Shown piece after piece: positions 5,139-9,821 of a DNA stretch of 9,821 nt; positions within the stretch are counted from its first letter, which is position 1; every line of letters begins with the position of its first letter. The stretch is taken from assembly GCA_937859005.1 (NCBI GenBank), contig CALLYR010000409.1, forward strand, positions 1 to 9,821, read 5' to 3'. The translations under genes were made by a program, and so were the position numbers. The notes under the pieces are model-generated. The model searched no databases, was not told the DNA's origin, and was given only the letters and a program-made list of their open reading frames with translations. The stretch is from an uncultured Paracoccus sp. (GTDB taxonomy: Bacteria; Pseudomonadota; Alphaproteobacteria; Rhodobacterales; Rhodobacteraceae).

Positions 5139-7623
5139 ATGAAGAAACCCACCGGCTCGCGGCGCATCGCCGCCGACAAGCGCTATGCCGACCTCCCCGC
5201 GGCGGGGGGGGCGCCGAATGGCGCGCTGCCGCCCAAGGTGGCGCGGCGTCAGACCAAGGCGCCGCCCCCCAGGCGGCAGCGGGGCAATTTCGTCACCCGC
5301 GGGGTCGCGGGAACGGTGGCGCTGGTCTGGCGGGTGATCTGGGGGTCGGTCTGGCGGACGGGGCTGACGCTGGCGCTGATCCTGGGGCTGTCGGTCGCCT
5401 ATTATTACTCCACCCTGCCCGAACCCTCGGCGCTGTTCGACGGGCGCGCGCGCGGCTCGGTCACGATGCTGGACCGCGACGGGCGCGTGTTCGCCTGGCG
5501 GGGGGAAACCTTCAACACCGTCAGCGCCGACAGGATCGCCCCGGTGCTGAAGGATGCGGTCGTCGCGACCGAGGACAAGCGCTTCTTCCGCCATTTCGGC
5601 ATCGACCCGCGCGGCATCGCCAGCGCCGTCCGCATCAACATGGCCGAAGGGCGCGGCCCGCTGGAAGGCAACGGCGGCTCGACCATCACCCAGCAGGTGT
5701 CCAAGCTTCTGTGCCTGGGCGAGCAGTTCGACCCGATCCGCTGGAAGTCCGAGGCGGAATACGAGGCCGAATGCCGCAAGTCCTCGCTGTGGCGCAAGGT
5801 CAAGGAAGTCCCCTACTCCATCGCGATGGAGGCCAAATACTCCAAGCAGGACATCCTGAACATCTACATGAACCGCAGCTATCTGGGCGCGGGCGCGCGG
5901 GGTTTCGAGGCGGCGAGCCAGCGTTACTTCGGCAAGCCCGCATCCGACGTGAACGCGGCCGAGGCGGCGATGCTGGCGGGCTTGCTCAAGGCGCCCAGCC
6001 ATTTCGCTCCCACCAACAACCTGCAGCGCGCGCAGGACCGGGCCACCGTGATCCTCGGGCTGATGCACGAACAGGGCTATCTGGACGACGCGCAGTTCGC
6101 CGAGGCGAAGGCCAGCCCGGCCGTGCTGTCCAAGGCCGCGGCCGCGCGGGCGGGGGGATATTTCGCCGACTGGGTGATGGAATCCGGCCCCGGCTTCCTG
6201 ACCACCGAGACGACCGAGGATGTCACCATCCTGACCACCTTCGACCAGCAGGCGCAGCGGGCGGCGGAACGCGCGCTGAAGCGGGTCTTCGACGAAAAGG
6301 TCAAGGACGGGTCCAAGGCGCAGGCCGCGGTCGTGGTCATGTCGGCCGACGGCGCGGTGCGCGCCATGATCGGCGGGCGCGATACCGCGACCACCGGCAC
6401 CTTCAACCGCGCGACCCAGGCCCGTCGGCAGACGGGGTCGTCCTTCAAGCCCTTCATCTATGCCGCGGCGCTGGATCAGGGCTTTGGCCCCAACGACACC
6501 ATCCAGGACGCGCCCCTGACGATCCACGTCAAGGGATCGGGCCCTTGGTCGCCCAAGAACTATACCCGCAACTACAAGGGTTCGATCACGCTGACGCAGG
6601 CGCTGTCGCAGTCGATCAACACCGCCGCCATCCGCCTGCAAGAGGCGGTGGGCCGCGACAATGTGCGGCGCGTGGCGCAGGACTTCGGCTTTTCCCACGA
6701 CCTGACGAATGGTCCGTCGCTGGGGTTGGGAGTGTCGGAATCGACGCTGCTGGAAATGACCGGCGCCTATGCGGGCATCCGCAACGGGGGCACGGCCGTG
6801 CGCCCCTATGGCCTGATCGAGTTGCGCATCAAGGGTGACGACAAGCCGCTGATCGGGCAGGTCGGAGGCATGGGCGAACGGGTGATTTCCCCCAAGGCGG
6901 CGTCCGAGCTGATCTGGATGATGCAGCAGGTGATCGAGAAGGGCACCGGCACCCGCGCCCGTCTGCCGGGCCGCGAGGCGGCGGGCAAGACCGGCACGAC
7001 TTCGTCCTATCGCGATGCCTGGTTCATCGGCTTTACCGAACAATATGTGACCGGCGTCTGGATGGGCTATGACGACAACACGCCGCTGAAGGGCGTGACC
7101 GGCGGCGGCCTGCCTGCGGAAATCTGGCAGGCGGTGATGGCCGAAATCCACGAGGGCCTGCCGGCGAATTCGCTGGATGTGGCGGCGCCGGGCGATGCGG
7201 GCAGCCTGATCGCCGCATCCGACGTGATCGCGACCGAGGCCAACGATCCGCTGGCCATCGCGCTGGCCGATATCGCGGGCGACTGGGCGGTGGACCCAGC
7301 CGGTCGAAGGCCAGCTGGCCGAATCCATCGAGATCGCCGGGCCCGGCAATGCGGCCGTGCCCGTGCCGGATCAGGGCGGCGGGGGTCAGGCGGACGCGCT
7401 GGCCGATGCCATGGCGCAGGCGATGGGAACGCCCCCGCGCAGCCCCGCCGCAACGGTCAGCGCCGCACCGGCCGACGACCCCGTGCGCGTCACCCCGCCG
7501 GCTGACGCGGCCTTGGCCGAGGCGATGGACGAAGCTCCGGCCAATCTGCCGTCCGCGCAGGATTCGGCCCCTGCAGAGGACGCCCTGTCCCAGGCGCTGA
7601 AGGGCATTCCCGGCCTGAACTGA
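5139..7623 (+). CDS. Bifunctional penicillin-binding protein 1A (transglycosylase/transpeptidase), C-terminus frameshifted
   Basis: Class A PBP that polymerises lipid II into glycan strands and cross-links the peptides in the periplasm. A basic, Pro-rich cytoplasmic tail (1-70) precedes one membrane helix (about 72-92). The GT51 domain has TEDKRFF with catalytic E145, then GGSTITQQVSKLL (179-191), KVKEVPYSIAMEAKYSK (220-236) and NIYMNRSYLGAGARGFEAA. The transpeptidase has S434-S-F-K437, S492-I-N494 and K617-T-G-T620, all intact. An insert (about 191-216) with Cys192 and Cys212 sits in the GT51 domain, as I recall for related Rhodobacterales PBPs. After residue 719 the frame appears to shift within CCC at 7295-7297. 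Skipping one C continues to a 108-residue Ala/Asp-rich tail ending in LKGIPGLN at 7623, just before a terminator. Without the skip, the original frame gives an Arg-rich tail ending at 7505 (788 residues). Both domains lie before the shift, so activity is probably kept. Start chosen at 5139 (AGGA, 8-nt spacer). Confidence 0.9.
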
Positions 7624-7641
7624 ACCTGTGCCTTCCACGGC

Positions 7642-7669
7642 AAAGGCCCCGCCGGTCTGGCAGGGCCTT
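7642..7669. terminator. Bidirectional terminator between PBP1A and mlaC
   Basis: AAGGCCC (7643-7649) pairs with GGGCCTT (7663-7669). The stem continues inward past one mismatch as GCC/GGC around a 5-nt loop. It lies 19 bp after the stop at 7623 and 25 bp before the mlaC stop. On the minus strand the stem runs into TTT (7644-7642), a short U tract; on the plus strand there is none. Its position supports 7623 as the true end of the PBP1A frame. Confidence 0.65.
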
Positions 7670-7694
7670 CCGGGCCGTCCATTCCTGCGCGATG

Positions 7695-8300
7695 TCAGCC
7701 GGCTTGCTGCAAGGCCGCCGTCAGCGCCGCGATGTCGCCGCGGTTGCGGGCCAGCATGGCGCGGATTTCCTCGCGTTCGGTCGCCAGCATGTTCACGCCC
7801 TCGATGATGAGGTTGAAGAATCGCGGGCGTCCCGAGCGGTCCGACACATGCCATTCGACGGCCATCGGGCTCTGCCCGCTGAGATAGGCGGTCGAATCGA
7901 CCGCCCAGAAGGATTTCAGTTGCCGCGCGCCCCTCACCTCGATCCGGCCGCCGATGAATTCGCGGAAACGCTTGCCGTATTTTCGCGCGACAAAGCCTTG
8001 CAGGGCCTGGGCATAGGCGGCGAACTGGGCCGCGCTGACCTGGCGGGCCGCCGGCCCCAGCACCGTCCGCGCGATCGCGTCCACATCGGCATGGCGGACA
8101 AAGATCCCCTCGAAGTCGCGATACATCCGCGCAGCCGGGCGGCCCGAGTTGATGACGGCATAAACCTCGTCCACCGCCTGCTGGACCAGGGCCGTGGCCT
8201 GGCCTTGGGTCAACGCCCGGGCGGGCGCTGCGGGCAGGATCGCGGCAGCCGAACAGGCCGCAAGAAGACCCAGGAATCCACGGCGGGTGTCAATCGGCAT
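7695..8300 (-). CDS. mlaC: MlaC-type periplasmic phospholipid carrier (Mla pathway)
   Basis: A 201-residue protein of the MlaC/Ttg2D family, which shuttles phospholipids across the periplasm between the outer-membrane MlaA complex and the inner-membrane MlaFEDB ABC transporter, preserving outer-membrane asymmetry. The N-terminus MPIDTRRGFLGLLAACSAAAILPAAPARA carries a twin-arginine motif (TRRGFL) and an AxA cleavage site near residue 29. A LAAC lipobox-like string also occurs in the hydrophobic core, so lipidation cannot be excluded. Family landmarks in the mature part are FEGIFVRHADVDAIARTVLG (64-83), ALQGFVARKYGKRFREF (99-115), then the strand-rich half ending FFNLIIEGVNMLATEREEIRAMLARNRGDIAALTAAL. 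I preferred ATG at 8300 to an upstream TTG at 8309; this leaves an 11-bp overlap with mlaA and suggests translational coupling. The ABC transporter genes are not in the window. Confidence 0.92.
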   Translation of the reverse strand: MPIDTRRGFLGLLAACSAAAILPAAPARALTQGQATALVQQAVDEVYAVINSGRPAARMYRDFEGIFVRHADVDAIARTVLGPAARQVSAAQFAAYAQALQGFVARKYGKRFREFIGGRIEVRGARQLKSFWAVDSTAYLSGQSPMAVEWHVSDRSGRPRFFNLIIEGVNMLATEREEIRAMLARNRGDIAALTAALQQAG

Positions 8301-9009
8301 AAGGGTCAATGACGTCCTGCTCCTGCTTCAGTTCGAATCGGCGGTGCTGCAGATACAGCAGCCGCGTCTGGGCATAGCTGTCCGCACTTTCATGCAGAAC
8401 GGAATCCACGGTCGAGCCGAAACGTGCCCGATCACCTGCTTTTGACACGATTCGGGCGGCGGTGCCGGCGATCTTCTGCTCATCGGTCAGCACGCTGTCC
8501 AGCGGATCGATGAACAGGTCCACGACCTTGCCTGCAAGATCGCGCTCGGTCGAAGGCCCCAGCACCGGCAGTTCCAGATAGGCGCCTTCGGGCACGCCCC
8601 AGACATGCAGCGTCTCGCCGAAGTCGGTATCGATCTCGGGCAGGGCGAAATCGGCCGTGGCCGGATCGAGCAGGCCGCCCAGTCCCAGGGTCGAATTCAC
8701 GAAGAACCGGAAGGTGTTGCGCACCGCGGGTTCGGGGCGGCCCTGCAGCACGCTGTTCACGACCTTGCCCGGCAGCGCCAGGTTCGAGCCGAAATTGCCC
8801 ACCAGCGTCATCGCGCCGGGACCCTGCGGCGCCGCGTCGTCCCCGCCGCGGGCAGCCCGCGCCACCGGGCGCAGCAGGGTTGCGTCCAGCCCCTTGTTGA
8901 AGGCATGGACACGTCGGTTCATCGGTTCATAGGGATCGTTGACGCCGCCTGCGGGCGCCGTGGCGCAGGCGGCAAGAGACAGACAGAACAGGATCGGGGC
9001 GACGCGCAC
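8290..9009 (-). CDS. mlaA: MlaA/VacJ family outer-membrane lipoprotein
   Basis: A 239-residue outer-membrane lipoprotein that removes mislocalised phospholipids from the outer leaflet and passes them to MlaC. The signal peptide MRVAPILFCLSLAAC ends in a clear lipobox (LAAC, Cys15), and Ala16 at +2 fits outer-membrane sorting. The family signature NDPYEPMNRRVHAFN (24-38) is followed by FFVNSTLGLGGLLDPA (102-117), then DTDFGETLHVWGVPEGAYLELPVLGPSTERD (127-157) and FIDPLDSV (166-173), all matching MlaA. The start is GTG at 9009, supported by AAGGAG with a 6-nt spacer (9021-9016). No ATG fits better. It is followed by mlaC with an 11-bp overlap, so the two form an operon. The C-terminal part (KQEQDVIDPYAD) is short and acidic. 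Confident in family and role. Confidence 0.94.
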   Translation of the reverse strand: MRVAPILFCLSLAACATAPAGGVNDPYEPMNRRVHAFNKGLDATLLRPVARAARGGDDAAPQGPGAMTLVGNFGSNLALPGKVVNSVLQGRPEPAVRNTFRFFVNSTLGLGGLLDPATADFALPEIDTDFGETLHVWGVPEGAYLELPVLGPSTERDLAGKVVDLFIDPLDSVLTDEQKIAGTAARIVSKAGDRARFGSTVDSVLHESADSYAQTRLLYLQHRRFELKQEQDVIDPYAD

Positions 9010-9021
9010 TAACGGCTCCTT
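9010..9021 (-). promoter_or_regulatory. Ribosome-binding site fixing the GTG start of mlaA
   Basis: On the minus strand, AAGGAG (9021-9016) is followed by CCGTTA and GTG at 9009. The strong match and 6-nt spacing justify the non-ATG start. It overlaps the palindrome CCTTAAGG (9018-9025). Confidence 0.8.
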
Positions 9022-9179
9022 AAGGTTTTCGGGCTATTCGGCACGAAACCGCCGGTTGAGGGGCGGCATCGGCCTGTAACCGGCGATCCGATTGGGATAG
9101 AGACAGCCGATGCACGCGGCAACATGCAGCGTGCATGGGTGGACAAGGGCGGCGGCAGGCCGCGCAACGGGAAGGACGC
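9022..9179. promoter_or_regulatory. Divergent regulatory region between mlaA and the secretion ABC gene
   Basis: About 160 bp that should contain promoters for both directions. I see no strong sigma-70 pair; TTGAGG (9056-9061) with TAACCG (9077-9082) is a weak rightward candidate with a short spacer. The notable content is a nested set of inverted repeats at 9110-9137, listed separately. AACCGCCGGTT at about 9047-9057 is a near-palindrome. GGGAAGG at 9169-9175 is the ribosome site of the downstream gene. Confidence 0.5.
9110..9137. repeat. Nested inverted repeats upstream of the secretion ABC gene
   Basis: ATGCACGC (9110-9117) and GCGTGCAT (9129-9136) are perfect 8-bp inverted arms 11 bp apart. 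CATGCA (9123-9128) and TGCATG (9132-9137) are perfect 6-bp arms 3 bp apart. The right arm is shared, giving three ATGCA/TGCAT half-sites in 28 bp, 43 bp before the downstream start codon. This is consistent with an operator for a dimeric repressor or activator; a hairpin in the 5' leader is the alternative. Confidence 0.5.
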
Positions 9180-9821
9180 ATGGCGACTGCGCCGATACAT
9201 AACGACGGCTTTGCCGAACTGCGCGCGGCGCGGGGGGGCAATCTGGGGCTGATCGGCTTCGTCGCCGTATTCTCGGCCGCGGTGAACCTGCTGAACCTGA
9301 CCGGTCCGCTGTTCATGATGCAGGTCTATGACCGCGTGCTGGGCAGCCGGTCGGTGCCCACGCTTGTGGCGCTGTTCGGGCTGGTGGCCTTTCTGTTCGT
9401 GATGATGGGGCTGATCGACCTGGCGCGCAGCCGGGTCATGGCCCGCGTCGCCATGCGTTTCCAGGACCGCCTGGAAGGCCGCGTGTTCCAGGCCTCGCTT
9501 CAGGAAGGCGCGCTTACCGGCCAACAGATGGCGGCCCAGGGGGGACTGCGCGATCTGGAGGCGGTGCGCCAGCTGATCGGCTCGCCGGTGCTGATGGCGC
9601 TGTTCGACCTGCCTTGGGCGCCGGTGTTCCTGGCCGGGCTGTATATCTTTCACCCCTTGCTGGGGGGGGTGGCGACGCTGGGCGGCGCGATTCTGGTCAT
9701 CACGACCCTGCTCAACCAGCGGCTGACGCGGCGGCCGCTGCAGACGGCGATCGTGGCGGGGCAGACGGCCGACCGCGCCGCCGACCTGCGCTGGGAAGAA
9801 GCCGCCACCTCGAGCATCGAG
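9180..9821 (+). CDS. Type I secretion ABC permease/ATPase, PrtD family, N-terminal part (runs off window)
   Basis: The first 214 residues of an inner-membrane ABC exporter subunit for a type I secretion system, which moves proteins (typically RTX toxins, proteases or surface proteins) straight from cytoplasm to exterior together with a membrane-fusion protein and an outer-membrane channel. The diagnostic PrtD-family block is SAAVNLLNLTGPLFMMQVYDR (32-52) followed by VLGSRSVPTLVAL (53-65). Further family features are LIDLARSRVMARVAMRFQDRL (78-98), the GLRDLEAVRQLIGSPVLMALFDLPWAPVFLA segment (122-152) and HPLLG. Membrane helices lie near 22-43, 60-80, 137-155 and 158-178. The ATP-binding domain lies beyond the window. 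Start chosen at 9180 because GGGAAGGA is just upstream; an in-frame ATG at 9135 would add 15 Arg/Gln/Gly-rich residues and lacks a good site. The substrate cannot be told from this part. Confidence 0.9.
   Translation, partial: MATAPIHNDGFAELRAARGGNLGLIGFVAVFSAAVNLLNLTGPLFMMQVYDRVLGSRSVPTLVALFGLVAFLFVMMGLIDLARSRVMARVAMRFQDRLEGRVFQASLQEGALTGQQMAAQGGLRDLEAVRQLIGSPVLMALFDLPWAPVFLAGLYIFHPLLGGVATLGGAILVITTLLNQRLTRRPLQTAIVAGQTADRAADLRWEEAATSSIE

Noticed and set aside
4977..7349. A 790-codon open frame antisense to the PBP1A gene
   Set aside because: Long antisense frames are expected in GC-rich, GC3-biased genes. The product is Arg/His/Gly/Gln-rich without family motifs, while the opposite strand has intact catalytic motifs.
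8301..8309. TTG start for mlaC, three codons upstream of the ATG
   Set aside because: The ATG at 8300 is closer to the twin-arginine motif and needs no rare start; the TTG only increases the overlap with mlaA.
1..9821. Defence island, prophage, transposon or CRISPR content
   Set aside because: Every substantial coding frame is assigned to a housekeeping or transport family, and no direct-repeat arrays, integrase, transposase or terminal inverted repeats were seen.

Overview
The window is high-GC DNA from an alphaproteobacterium, most likely a Rhodobacterales member close to Paracoccus. This rests on protein flavour and gene content, not on a marker gene: a PhaB-type reductase, a long-chain (ubiquinone-10 type) prenyl diphosphate synthase, a DUF2007 / small-molecule methyltransferase / YdcH cluster, an alphaproteobacterial PBP1A with a long insert in its glycosyltransferase domain, and an mlaA-mlaC pair. 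There are no tRNA or rRNA genes, CRISPR arrays, insertion sequences or phage genes that I can see. It reads as ordinary chromosome, and I did not find an undescribed multi-gene system.

Layout. 1-287 (+): 3' end of phaB, followed by a hairpin terminator. About 341-981: roughly 640 bp with no credible gene but several inverted repeats. 1051-2238 (-): a compact cluster transcribed as DUF2007 protein, then TrmN6/YfiC-type methyltransferase, then YdcH-like coiled-coil protein, closed by a clear terminator at 982-1008. 2314-3315 (+): polyprenyl diphosphate synthase, divergent from that cluster across a 75 bp gap. 3445-4869 (-): ammonium transporter, convergent with the synthase across a 129 bp gap containing a 10-bp stem. 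5139-7623 (+): bifunctional PBP1A, divergent from the transporter, with an apparent single-base frameshift at 7295-7297 after the catalytic domains. 7695-9009 (-): mlaA then mlaC, overlapping by 11 bp, convergent with the PBP gene across a hairpin. 9180-9821 (+): 5' part of a PrtD-type type I secretion ABC transporter that runs off the window, divergent from mlaA.

The genes serve separate housekeeping jobs: polyhydroxybutyrate synthesis, tRNA modification, quinone side-chain synthesis, ammonium uptake, peptidoglycan synthesis, outer-membrane lipid asymmetry and protein export. Cell-envelope functions dominate the right half. The points most worth checking are the PBP1A frameshift, the nested inverted repeats between mlaA and the secretion gene, the two mutually exclusive hairpins at 611-659, and an ammonium transporter gene without glnK beside it.
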